Made by a program: the position numbers and the translations under genes | Part shown: positions 16,005-23,985 of the stretch, piece after piece | Layout: each line of letters begins with the position of its first letter | Position numbering within the stretch: the stretch's first letter is position 1 | Source: UBA1858 sp963976865 | GTDB taxonomy: Bacteria; Pseudomonadota; Gammaproteobacteria; UBA4575 | Assembly: GCA_963976865.1 (NCBI GenBank) | Contig: CAXBLY010000001.1 | Span: forward strand, 682,001-746,000 | Direction of reading: 5' to 3' | DNA length: 64,000 nucleotides | Notes under the pieces: model-generated | Seen by the model: only the letters and a program-made list of their open reading frames with translations | Databases searched by the model: none | What the model was told of the DNA's origin: nothing

Positions 16005-16660
16005 AGGATAAAGCTCCTTTGATAGTATTTGATCTTGATGGAACCTTGACAAGAAAAGACACGTACATACCCTTTTTGCTGGGATTTCTAGTCAGAAACC
16101 CCTGGAGAATATATCGTACCATACATCTCCCGCTGGCAGTTTTAATGTATCTATTCAAGATGAAAGACAACACCTGGTTGAAGCTAGTGTTTCTGAACGC
16201 CTTCATGGGCGGGGTAAGCAGAAAAAAACTTGAACCCTGGGTAAACAGTTTTTCCGAGACGGTTGTAAATCAAGGGATGCGTGTTAATGCGTTAGAGATA
16301 TTATCCAAACACAAGAAGCAGGATTGTAAACTGGTATTGGCAAGTGCCAGTCTTGATATATATGTTGAAGCGATTGGAAAAAAGTTAGGGTTCGACACTA
16401 TTATCAGTACAAAGGCGGAGTATGAACGAGATTGTTTAACCGGAAATATCACCACAAAAAATTGCTATGGAGATGAGAAAGTTAACAGAGTTAATGAGTG
16501 GTTAGCGCATAACAACTATGGTCAGGTTGATATTGCATATTCTGACCATCATTCAGATCTTCCATTATTGCAAAGGGCGAATAAAGGAATAGCAGTTAAT
16601 CCTACGGATGCTTTACGTGCAATGTCAGAATCTAAGCAGCTTGAAATAGTAGACTGGTAA
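16001..16660 (+). CDS. HAD-IB family phosphatase
   Basis: 219 aa. HAD motifs: I is VFDLDGTLTRKDT (Asp11 nucleophile, Asp13), II is LVLASASLDIY, and the terminal acidic motif is IAYSDHHSDLPLL. A helical cap region follows motif I (FLLGFLVRNPWRI), as in SerB-like and lipid-phosphate HADs. GTG 16001 overlaps the GtrA stop by 4 bp. In context it could remove the 5-phosphate from polyprenyl-phosphoribose made by the UbiA protein, a step a PAP2 phosphatase is thought to do in mycobacteria. That is inference. Confidence 0.85.
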   Translation: MKDKAPLIVFDLDGTLTRKDTYIPFLLGFLVRNPWRIYRTIHLPLAVLMYLFKMKDNTWLKLVFLNAFMGGVSRKKLEPWVNSFSETVVNQGMRVNALEILSKHKKQDCKLVLASASLDIYVEAIGKKLGFDTIISTKAEYERDCLTGNITTKNCYGDEKVNRVNEWLAHNNYGQVDIAYSDHHSDLPLLQRANKGIAVNPTDALRAMSESKQLEIVDW

Positions 16661-16674
16661 TAACAAGGGTATTT

Positions 16675-18360
16675 ATGACTGGCGTAGATGTAAAGAGTAA
16701 TACGGTAAATAATAATTATCTGACTTACCTGTTGATACTAATATTATTGTTTCTGGAAGCCGTTACATTACAGTGGTTAAACGGCTCATTTGAAAAAGAA
16801 TACGCAAACTTCCCTGATGAAGCGGCACATTATGTCAGTGCGCTTATGGTGCATGACTATTTGCTGGAAGGAAACTTTAGCAATCCAATGAAGTTTGCCG
16901 AAGAGTACTATCTGGATTATCCCAAGGTAGCTATCGGGCACTGGCCACCGCTGCTATACGGTCTTTTAGCATTATGGTTTATTGTATTTGGTATATCCAA
17001 AGTATCAGCGCTATGCTTTATGGCGTTAACTTCAGCGGGAGTGGGGTTAGCAATATATTCAATCGCTAAATCCTCACTTGGCAATGTTGCAGCTTTGTTT
17101 GCAGCAATCCTGTTTGTTGCCTTGCCATTATCACAGGTATGTGCAAATGCGATTATGCTTGAACATCTGGTGACGTTAATGACTTTGTTATCAGTAATAT
17201 TTTTAGCAAAATTTGTCGATAATGAAAAAGTAATAAATATACTTCTGTTTTCCATGTTTGCAGTACTGGCAATATTTACACGTGGGTCTGCCTGGTCTAT
17301 TGGTCTCATTCCCGGATTGCTAATGATTATCGCATGGAGATTTAACCTGTTGAAAAACATCTATTTCTGGATGAGTGCGATACCGGTGCTTGTGATATGT
17401 CTGCCATGGTATCTTGCCATGCCAAGTATCAATCTTGGTGCGTTTTCAGAGGTGTCGCTATTTAGTTATGAGTTTACCAAAAAGGCATTTGTGTGGTTTG
17501 GTAATCAGATATATGTACAGACTGGAGCACTTGTAATTATTCTGGCACTTATTGGAGTGTGGTCCAAAATATTCAAGCAGTATTTTATTAATCAAAAAGT
17601 TGAAGTTGTATGGGCGGCACTTGCTGCCATGTTCATTGCCAGTTACTTTATGCACATCATAATACCGGCTGCTTTTACGCATCGTTATTTACTTGTGATG
17701 ATGCCAGCAGTTGTTTTGTTTTCAGCCGCGGGTGTGGTACAGATAGTGGAGTGGTTTTCGATATTGTCTAGGAAGAACAGTGTCTACGTCAGTACATTTG
17801 TAGGTTTTGCAGTTTTATATGGTGTCACAAGCTTCTATTTGAATGGTGTAGATAACCACGGCTATAAGCAGGCATACCAGTCAGTCTCGGGACTTCAGGT
17901 GGATGAAAAGTCAGTCGTACTCATAGTTTCTGATGTGTATGGTGAAGGAAGCGTAGTTGCCAGTGCGGCATCAGAAGCCAGTACTACAGAAATGACTGTA
18001 CTCAGAGGAAGTAAGCTGTTTATTTATGAAGACTGGATGGGCCGGAATTCTGAAGAGAAATTCAGCTCATATGAAGAAGTGCTTGAGGTGCTCTCAAATA
18101 TACCTGTTGATGTGGTCATACTGGATAATAAGGTATCAGAACAGTGGCATCGCAATTACCATGATTTGGTTAAAGCGGCTATGAAAGATACAAACTCAGG
18201 CTGGCACCTAAGAAGAAAATTCCCTGTGACAAAATATGGTGTATATCATAATGAGGGCATAGAAGTGTATGTATCAGAAAGTATTAAGGCAGAAAAACAA
18301 AATGGCATAGATTACCAACTAGTGAAAGCATTATACGGAATGGATAAGCATCTCAAATAG
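16675..18360 (+). CDS. GT-C glycosyltransferase (ArnT/PMT-like, family 39 type)
   Basis: 561 aa, about ten to twelve membrane helices, then a C-terminal soluble domain from roughly residue 400. The first periplasmic loop carries the acidic motif FPDEAAHYVSAL (DE pair), the catalytic signature of lipid-phosphate-dependent GT-C enzymes; HWPPLLYGL follows. Such enzymes use a polyprenyl-phosphate sugar as donor and glycosylate lipid A, proteins or glycans on the periplasmic face. Follows the HAD gene by 14 bp. Natural user of the product of the UbiA-HAD-GtrA genes. Acceptor unknown. Confidence 0.83.
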   Translation: MTGVDVKSNTVNNNYLTYLLILILLFLEAVTLQWLNGSFEKEYANFPDEAAHYVSALMVHDYLLEGNFSNPMKFAEEYYLDYPKVAIGHWPPLLYGLLALWFIVFGISKVSALCFMALTSAGVGLAIYSIAKSSLGNVAALFAAILFVALPLSQVCANAIMLEHLVTLMTLLSVIFLAKFVDNEKVINILLFSMFAVLAIFTRGSAWSIGLIPGLLMIIAWRFNLLKNIYFWMSAIPVLVICLPWYLAMPSINLGAFSEVSLFSYEFTKKAFVWFGNQIYVQTGALVIILALIGVWSKIFKQYFINQKVEVVWAALAAMFIASYFMHIIIPAAFTHRYLLVMMPAVVLFSAAGVVQIVEWFSILSRKNSVYVSTFVGFAVLYGVTSFYLNGVDNHGYKQAYQSVSGLQVDEKSVVLIVSDVYGEGSVVASAASEASTTEMTVLRGSKLFIYEDWMGRNSEEKFSSYEEVLEVLSNIPVDVVILDNKVSEQWHRNYHDLVKAAMKDTNSGWHLRRKFPVTKYGVYHNEGIEVYVSESIKAEKQNGIDYQLVKALYGMDKHLK

Positions 18361-18424
18361 GCGTATATAAAACTGGAAACGAGCGTATAAATAATAAATT
18401 CATTAAAATTGTGTAATCACACAT

Positions 18425-19303
18425 ATGAGTGCTATAAAAAAAGATGTGTGCTGGATATGTGCCAGAAGCGATCTTAAGCTTGTAAAAGCATCTAATATAA
18501 AACTGCCTTTATCATCAGTGGATTTTAAAATTACTGATTCAAATTATGGTCATACAGGTGATATATATAGCTGTAATAATTGCGGCTTTCATCAGTGTAT
18601 GACAATGCCTGATGTACTTGAATACTATGAGAATATGGATGATCCGGTCTATGAGATGACTCGATCGCAAAGAGCTATTCAGGAAAAAAATATACTTGAC
18701 GTATTAAAGCGATTTGATACGGGCGATATGCTATTGGATGTCGGTGCAGGGAGTGGAATTATGGTTGAGGTGGCGACTCAGGCAGGTTATCAGGCATGCG
18801 GTGTTGAACCTTCCATAGCACTTCAGAGGAAAGCGGGAGAGTTGGGACATGATGTAATTTCTGGAACAATAGATTCGCTTCAGCAAGATAATAAATATGA
18901 CGTGATAACAAGCATTGATGTTCTGGAGCATGTGTCTGACCCGGTAGATTTTTTAAAAAAGATAAATCAGTTTCTTGATAAAGAGGGGCTGGCAATTATA
19001 GTCACGCCAGACAGAAAATCATTTTTTGCAAGAGTGTTAGGCTGGCGATGGTGGCATTATCGAATAGCCCATATTGGCTACTTTGATAAACAAACGCTAA
19101 AGCTTGCACTGGGGAAAGCTGGTTTGACCCCGGTGTTGTTTAAGCGACCTGTATGGTATCTTCCGGCAAACTATATTTTCGATCGTTTGATGAAATATAT
19201 ACCAAAAATAATCCGCTGTGAGTCGCCCGGATTTTTAAAGAAAATTGTGATCCCATTAAATCTGCGGGATTCAATACTGGTTGTATGCAAGAAATCACCA
19301 TAG
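18425..19303 (+). CDS. Class I SAM-dependent methyltransferase with N-terminal zinc-binding motif
   Basis: 292 aa. N-terminal C-x2-C pairs (VCWICARS and CNNCGFHQC) suggest a zinc-binding head. The Rossmann methyltransferase core has motif I LLDVGAGSGIM, the SAM acid in GVEPS, and VITSIDVLEHVSDP. This resembles methyltransferases encoded in polysaccharide clusters that methylate sugar nucleotides or glycan ends. It follows the GT-C gene after 64 bp, so may share its transcript. Substrate unknown. Confidence 0.85.
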   Translation: MSAIKKDVCWICARSDLKLVKASNIKLPLSSVDFKITDSNYGHTGDIYSCNNCGFHQCMTMPDVLEYYENMDDPVYEMTRSQRAIQEKNILDVLKRFDTGDMLLDVGAGSGIMVEVATQAGYQACGVEPSIALQRKAGELGHDVISGTIDSLQQDNKYDVITSIDVLEHVSDPVDFLKKINQFLDKEGLAIIVTPDRKSFFARVLGWRWWHYRIAHIGYFDKQTLKLALGKAGLTPVLFKRPVWYLPANYIFDRLMKYIPKIIRCESPGFLKKIVIPLNLRDSILVVCKKSP

Positions 19304-19312
19304 TTGTATTTA

Positions 19313-19591
19313 ATGAAAAATTCAGAGCCAGAGAAGTTAATAAAAAAACACGAAAAACTCGTTCATTCGGATATGATGAAAGTCACGTCACATGTGCAGC
19401 GTGAAGCAGGCAAGTGGATAATCAATACATTAATGGTTGAAGGTTGTGATGTGCCTTTCAGATATAAACGGCAAGTTAAATATAAAAATCTGAAAGGGCA
19501 AAGAGTTAATCTTACGTATTATCCAAGCAGAGAAATAATAGCCGGTATAGAGATGGAAATAATGAATGTAGTAAGGATTAAAGTTTCCTGA
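19313..19591 (+). CDS. Small basic protein of unknown function
   Basis: 92 aa from ATG 19313. The frame opens with a TTG directly after the methyltransferase stop (19304), but ATG 19313 is preferred. No signal or membrane segment; Lys-rich (RYKRQVKYKNLKGQRV), predicted mixed helix and strand. Not recognised. Last gene of the plus-strand run, convergent to the zinc operon. Confidence 0.5.
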   Translation: MKNSEPEKLIKKHEKLVHSDMMKVTSHVQREAGKWIINTLMVEGCDVPFRYKRQVKYKNLKGQRVNLTYYPSREIIAGIEMEIMNVVRIKVS

Positions 19592-19648
19592 TCCTGGCTT
19601 ATGTGACTGCGTTAATACTGTATTGCTGTATATCTTGAATAGTATTTT

Positions 19649-20203
19649 CTATTCGCTCTCATCCTCACTATATTCTTCCAGAGTGACATTCTGCATCGAA
19701 TAACCGGCAAAGGCCTGCGGACTGTCTTTGCTTTGAGTGCTTAACAAGCCAGTTGCCCAGACTGCATAATCAAGCCATTCCTGTTTAAGGGCTGAGCTGG
19801 ATGTCACATGAACAATCTGGTTGGAAGGTGGTGGTGGAGTGTGAATACATGCGCCGAAATACGGAACGAGTAAAAACGTTTGAAATGTTTCTGTGTCAAA
19901 GTCAAAATCAAGGGGAACAATAAAGCCAGCAATTTTAACGCGTTGATTGTTAAGCTCCGGGACAATTGGCGCAGAAGCTAAAGTAGCTCTTAATTCATCA
20001 TAAGCATTTTGAGCTTCTTCAGTGTCATCATCAAAACTGAATGCGTCTGAAGCACTAAATCCCTTATTTTCACTGAGTTTTAATAACGACTCAACAAAAC
20101 CTTCCGGCATCATTTCATCCCACTCCAGGATACGTGCAGCATCGGCAAAGAGTGAATGACTGGCAATTAAACAAAATAGTAGAAATGAGAGAACTGGTTT
20201 CAT
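19649..20203 (-). CDS. DUF3299 exported protein of the zinc operon
   Basis: 184 aa with a signal peptide (MKPVLSFLLFCLIASHSLFA), predicted periplasmic. The conserved DUF3299 core reads KIAGFIVPLDFDFDTETFQTFLLVPYFG in two adjoining pieces and ends in GACIHTPPPPSNQIVHV, which offers a Cys and two His as possible metal ligands. It overlaps the permease stop by 4 bp and closes the Zur-led operon. From memory, DUF3299 proteins travel with this DUF2796/ABC set in zinc-related loci of marine gammaproteobacteria. Molecular role not established. Confidence 0.85.
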   Translation of the reverse strand: MKPVLSFLLFCLIASHSLFADAARILEWDEMMPEGFVESLLKLSENKGFSASDAFSFDDDTEEAQNAYDELRATLASAPIVPELNNQRVKIAGFIVPLDFDFDTETFQTFLLVPYFGACIHTPPPPSNQIVHVTSSSALKQEWLDYAVWATGLLSTQSKDSPQAFAGYSMQNVTLEEYSEDESE

Positions 20204-21462
20204 GTGCGAATCGTTAATCCATCCTGTAAAGTGCTACGGTAGGCATTAAATGCAGGAATTAGTGAAATAAGTAACCCTGCCAATAATACTGATCCAAGTA
20301 ACTGCCACTGAAATAAAGAAAGGGGAGTCATCATGATAGTAATGCCGTATGTATGATGCAGTATTGGTGCGAATAATAGTATAGATAAATATAGTAATGC
20401 GATAGCCAGAATCATACTGAAAATTATAATTAACTCGGTCTCAATAATCATTAATAGGGAAATACTCAACGGAGATGCACCCACAGATCTCAATACTGCT
20501 AACTCATGTCTGCGTGAATTCAGATTGGTTAGAATAATCGAGAGCATACTAATCAGGGTAGTAGCGATCACGAAGCCTGAAATTATTATTAATATCTTCT
20601 CGATTATTCCAACTACTTTCCATAATTCCAGTAAAGCAACACCAGGCAATATAGCGAGTAGTGGTTCTTTTCGATAATCATTAATCGCTCTTTGAATATT
20701 AAATACATCATGCTTGCTTTTTAGTTTAAGCAAAAATGCAGTAATTGATTTTGGTTGCAGTGTCTCATTGTCTGAATTGAGAGCAGAGTGTTCAGTGCTG
20801 GTGGCTATGCCATGTTCCCAGCCAATATGGATTGCTTCTAACGCTTTTAAATCGATCACAATGCTGTCATCGAGAGGTGAACCGGTTGGGCTCAGAATGC
20901 CGCTAATCGTAAATGGCATATTATTGTGCTGAGCAAGACTGATATTGCCCATGCCATGTGCAAGGATGATTTCATCATTAAGTGAATAGTTTAATTTTTT
21001 GGCGACATTTGAGCCAATAACTGCATCAGATAATTGAGTAAAATTGTTGCCCGCAAGAAGCGACAAACTACGGTCGTTCCTGTACTGATAATCTTTGAGG
21101 AACTTTTCGCTTGTGCCAATAACACGAAACCCTTTATGAGAGTCGCCCAGGGAAATAGGAATACTCGATTCTATGCGAGGGTGTTTGATAATTTTCTGAT
21201 AACTTTCCCAGGAGACATTATTGGTTGCATTTCCAATATGGAAAATCGAATATAAAAGCAGTTGCACCGAGCCACTGCGTGAACCGACGATTAAATCAAT
21301 CCCTGAAACAGTATTAACGAAATTATTTTTTGCCTGGACTCTAATGGTATCGACAGCTAAAAATAACAGGATACTGATGCCTACAGAGAATATGGTCATG
21401 CCGACTGTAAACTTCCTGAATTTTAAACTTTTCAGCGCAAGACGCAGAGTGGTTAATGTCAT
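20200..21462 (-). CDS. ABC transporter permease, FtsX/MacB-like
   Basis: 420 aa. One N-terminal helix (about residues 20-38), a large periplasmic domain, and three C-terminal helices, the FtsX/LolC/MacB plan. Conserved C-terminal segment NSRRHELAVLRSVGASPLSI is the coupling region with the ATPase. Such transporters usually move lipoproteins or act mechanically on periplasmic partners, not as classic importers. Start and stop overlap both neighbours by 4 bp. The periplasmic partners are presumably the DUF2796 and DUF3299 proteins. Confidence 0.9.
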   Translation of the reverse strand: MTLTTLRLALKSLKFRKFTVGMTIFSVGISILLFLAVDTIRVQAKNNFVNTVSGIDLIVGSRSGSVQLLLYSIFHIGNATNNVSWESYQKIIKHPRIESSIPISLGDSHKGFRVIGTSEKFLKDYQYRNDRSLSLLAGNNFTQLSDAVIGSNVAKKLNYSLNDEIILAHGMGNISLAQHNNMPFTISGILSPTGSPLDDSIVIDLKALEAIHIGWEHGIATSTEHSALNSDNETLQPKSITAFLLKLKSKHDVFNIQRAINDYRKEPLLAILPGVALLELWKVVGIIEKILIIISGFVIATTLISMLSIILTNLNSRRHELAVLRSVGASPLSISLLMIIETELIIIFSMILAIALLYLSILLFAPILHHTYGITIMMTPLSLFQWQLLGSVLLAGLLISLIPAFNAYRSTLQDGLTIRT

Positions 21463-22169
21463 GATGAAGTTTCAGGTGTGAAATTGCTGATGGATAACGT
21501 TGTGTCAAACATTGAGGCAAGCGAAGAGTCGTGGCTGACCAGTATTAAGGTGCTATTGGAGATCTTGACCTGATTAAAAAGCAACTCAATAAACCCACGT
21601 TTGGCGTCAGCATCTAACGCAGATGTAGGCTCGTCAGCAATGATGATTTCAGGTGAACCAATCAATGCACGTGCAGCGGCAATACGTTGCTGTTGCCCTG
21701 TGCTCAGCTCGGTAATATTGCGGTCACGGATTTTAGAGTCATTTAAGCCTAATGAACTTAAAAGTGATAAGGCGTGCTGTTGGATTGTGTGCCGGTTTTT
21801 ATTCAGTTTCGCTTGTCTGTGTTTAGAAAACGATAATGGAAGAATAATATTGTCCATTACAGATAAGTAGGGAATTAGATTAAAATGCTGGAATATAATT
21901 CCGTAGTGGTCGGCACGAAATGAATCGTGTCGTGATTTGCTGGCATTTGTAATGTCATGATCCAGTATTGTTATGTTTCCCTCGGTTGGTGCTAACACGC
22001 CTGCAAGTAAATTAAGCAGGGTTGACTTGCCGCTACCGCTAGCGCCCTGGACAAACACTTTTTCACCCTGACTTATTGATAATTCTGGAATGTTAAGTAA
22101 GTCGTTACGCGCGCCAGGCCATCGAAATGATAGTTTGGATATATCGACACAACGTTTAGGTGAGCTCAT
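21459..22169 (-). CDS. ABC transporter ATP-binding protein, MacB/LolD-like
   Basis: 236 aa. Walker A GASGSGKSTLL, Q-loop region IIFQHFNLIPYL, signature LSTGQQQRIAAARAL, and Walker B IIIADEPTSALD with the catalytic Glu; the switch His is in LILVSHDSSLA. It powers the adjacent FtsX-like permease. ATG overlaps the DUF2796 stop by 1 bp, and its own stop overlaps the permease start by 4 bp, so translation is coupled. Probably induced under zinc shortage through the Zur box ahead of zur. Confidence 0.93.
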   Translation of the reverse strand: MSSPKRCVDISKLSFRWPGARNDLLNIPELSISQGEKVFVQGASGSGKSTLLNLLAGVLAPTEGNITILDHDITNASKSRHDSFRADHYGIIFQHFNLIPYLSVMDNIILPLSFSKHRQAKLNKNRHTIQQHALSLLSSLGLNDSKIRDRNITELSTGQQQRIAAARALIGSPEIIIADEPTSALDADAKRGFIELLFNQVKISNSTLILVSHDSSLASMFDTTLSISNFTPETSS

Positions 22170-22708
22170 TAATCAATTGTCATAATGTAATTATCATTAT
22201 CCAGGGTAATGAGTCTTTGCTTAGTATCAGATACGTATTGTACTTCTATCTGGTCAATACCTGGCAATGAGTGAAATAATGAAAATGTAATAATGGTGGA
22301 ATCACTGCTTGGACAGCTAAACATGTATTCAAGTTCCACATCATAATGTTTGTCTGTTGTGCCAGAATTGTTTTCTTGAGAGTTGATTGTATTGATGGCA
22401 GTTGGATCACAGTCTGGCTGCAGTTTAATGACATTGCCTGGTTGAGAAAGCATTTTAAGTATCCTGTCGACTAAGGATTGCTCTTCCTTATTCCTGGGGC
22501 CATGTTCAAATCCAAATACGTTGAATGCTGGCAGTACGAGATGCAGATTAAGTTGATTGTTACTGTGTGAAATAGTCGCAAGCACTTTGCCGTGCTCATG
22601 AGCGTGTTGTGCGGAGAATTCAATATCATGCTCTTCGTGTGAGTGCTCAGCAGATACGCTTCCTAACAAGGAATATAATGCTACCGTCACGTAGATTATG
22701 GGTTTCAT
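22169..22708 (-). CDS. DUF2796 His-rich periplasmic zinc-binding protein (ZrgA-like)
   Basis: 179 aa from ATG 22708; the frame extends upstream to 22780 but only this start gives a proper signal peptide (MKPIIYVTVALYSLLGSVSA). The mature N terminus is His/Glu-rich (EHSHEEHDIEFSAQHAHEHG), typical of DUF2796, then LHLVLPAFNVFGFEHGP. Expected to bind zinc in the periplasm. From memory the Vibrio cholerae homologue ZrgA belongs to a Zur-regulated zinc uptake set with an ABC pair; this operon has the same parts. Confidence 0.87.
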   Translation of the reverse strand: MKPIIYVTVALYSLLGSVSAEHSHEEHDIEFSAQHAHEHGKVLATISHSNNQLNLHLVLPAFNVFGFEHGPRNKEEQSLVDRILKMLSQPGNVIKLQPDCDPTAINTINSQENNSGTTDKHYDVELEYMFSCPSSDSTIITFSLFHSLPGIDQIEVQYVSDTKQRLITLDNDNYIMTID

Positions 22709-22715
22709 GGCTAAC

Positions 22716-23135
22716 TTAATGACAGCAAGGTGTATGTTTCTTTCTTGTTGCCTGCAGATTGAGTATATGTCCGGCAGCATGTGTTAATCCGCCAATAATG
22801 GTAAGAAGTGTTTCACCCTCATGCGCTATGACATTATCCAGTAACAGCTGTTCTGCGAATAATGCAATAAACGTTAATATTAATAGGCCAATACCCGCGA
22901 TGACGATAGGTAGCAATTTGCCATGAGAACGATAGCCGGTAATTAATGCGATTAAGCTTGCAGGTAATATGAATAGTAAAATGAACTGGTGAAACCAGAA
23001 TTCATGCACTTCATTATCATGATGGATTGTTGCAGTAAGCAGTGGCGTTATGCTGGCAATGAGTGGCAGGGCGATGCAGTGTATGGCGCATAAACCTGAC
23101 AGCATAATTGCAAATTTGTCAAAGCGTTCTTGCAT
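22716..23135 (-). CDS. MerC-domain membrane protein
   Basis: 139 aa from ATG 23135; an upstream ATG at 23165 would overlap zur by 29 bp and add ten residues. I prefer 23135 because the family usually starts close to this helix (MQERFDKFAIMLSGLCAIHC). Four hydrophobic helices; CAIHC in helix one and a C-terminal HTPCCH are potential metal ligands, as in mercury transporter MerC. Between zur and the zinc-binding protein, zinc movement is more likely than mercury. Starts 1 bp after the zur stop. Confidence 0.82.
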   Translation of the reverse strand: MQERFDKFAIMLSGLCAIHCIALPLIASITPLLTATIHHDNEVHEFWFHQFILLFILPASLIALITGYRSHGKLLPIVIAGIGLLILTFIALFAEQLLLDNVIAHEGETLLTIIGGLTHAAGHILNLQATRKKHTPCCH

Positions 23136-23136
23136 G

Positions 23137-23595
23137 TTATTTGGCACACCTTGCACACGTTCCATGAATCTCTATTGACGTCTGGTTTGGTATGAACCCC
23201 TGTTTCTGGCTGGTTTCTAGTAGCGTTTTATCAAGTTTTGGTTCATGCATTTCTTTAACTTCATCGCACTCATCACAGACGAAAAATTTACTATCCAGTT
23301 TATTGTGATCGATCTCGCAACCAATGAAAGCATTGCTGCTTTCAATTTTGTGGATCAGGTGATTTTCTAATAGAAAGTCTAGTGCGCGATAGACTGTAGG
23401 GGGTTTTTCAATATGGCCTTCAGTACTAAGGGAGGCAAGCAGGTCGTAAGCTTTAACCGGCTTATGGCTTTGCCAGATGAGCTCAAGGACTTTTCTTCGT
23501 ATGGGCGTGAGGCGTATAGCCCGTTTAGCGCACACTCTTTCGGCACGCGCGAGGGCATCTTTGATGCAAACATTGTGTCGATGTCGCTCTCTCAT
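23137..23595 (-). CDS. zur: Zinc uptake regulator Zur (Fur family)
   Basis: 152 aa. Winged-helix DNA-binding part RLTPIRRKVLELIW ... KPPTVYRALDFLLENHLIHK matches Zur better than Fur. The structural zinc site is CDEC plus CARC at the C terminus. With zinc bound it represses transcription. First gene of a six-gene run zur-merC-DUF2796-ABC-permease-DUF3299, all touching or overlapping. A near-perfect Zur box lies 20-34 bp upstream of its ATG, so it should repress its own operon, an arrangement with zur itself inside the uptake operon. Confidence 0.93.
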   Translation of the reverse strand: MRERHRHNVCIKDALARAERVCAKRAIRLTPIRRKVLELIWQSHKPVKAYDLLASLSTEGHIEKPPTVYRALDFLLENHLIHKIESSNAFIGCEIDHNKLDSKFFVCDECDEVKEMHEPKLDKTLLETSQKQGFIPNQTSIEIHGTCARCAK

Positions 23596-23614
23596 ATCTC
23601 TGTGGCATATTAAC

Positions 23615-23629
23615 TGTTATAACATAACA
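23615..23629. promoter_or_regulatory. Zur box upstream of zur operon
   Basis: TGTTATAACATAACA: half-sites TGTTAT and ATAACA around a 3-bp centre, matching the gammaproteobacterial Zur core as I know it (TGTTATAnTATAACA type). Located 20-34 bp ahead of the zur start, where it would block RNA polymerase. Confidence 0.8.
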
Positions 23630-23764
23630 TGATATATGTATGATTACAGACAGTCAATAATCGCTCAACTTAAGAACGAGCGATATGCTATTGAAACAGC
23701 TCAGATGAACGACTGGTTGTGAACAGTCAAGCGGATATCAGGTCAATACGCTGACACAGCAAGG

Positions 23765-23878
23765 CTAATGGATATCAAATATAAACGCTAAAATGAAAAA
23801 ACCATAAAGGAAAAATGCTCCCGCAATCACGGCTTTCACAAGGTCTGTAATGGCAGTCTTATATTCATTATCGGTCAT
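23765..23878 (-). CDS. 37-aa single-helix membrane protein
   Basis: Small open frame of 37 codons plus stop. It starts ATG 23878 with an excellent CGGAGG ribosome site 7 nt upstream and ends TAG at 23765. Translation begins MTDNEYKTAITDLVKAV and continues into a hydrophobic helix IAGAFFLYGFFILAFIF. The amphipathic N terminus plus one membrane span is typical of small regulatory or accessory membrane peptides. Lies between zur and the divergent ArsR gene; no family recognised. Confidence 0.7.
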   Translation of the reverse strand: MTDNEYKTAITDLVKAVIAGAFFLYGFFILAFIFDIH

Positions 23879-23942
23879 GGTATGTGCCTCCGGGAATAGT
23901 GATAATTACATGAGCTTAAGTGAGATTAAGATACATGATAGC

Positions 23943-23962
23943 ATTCAATAGATCAATTGAAT
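23943..23962. promoter_or_regulatory. Inverted repeat, candidate ArsR-type operator
   Basis: ATTCAAT-AGATCA-ATTGAAT, perfect 7-bp arms, 24 bp upstream of the ArsR-rhodanese start. Position and symmetry fit an autoregulatory operator; similar ATTC...GAAT dyads are known for sulfur-sensing ArsR proteins, with a different spacer. Confidence 0.5.
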
Positions 23963-23985
23963 AAAAGGATTGAGCCAATACCCGT

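Noticed and set aside
23143..23157. Sigma54-like TGGCAC...TTGC
   Set aside because: Spacing between the GG and GC elements is two bases too short, and it lies inside coding sequence.
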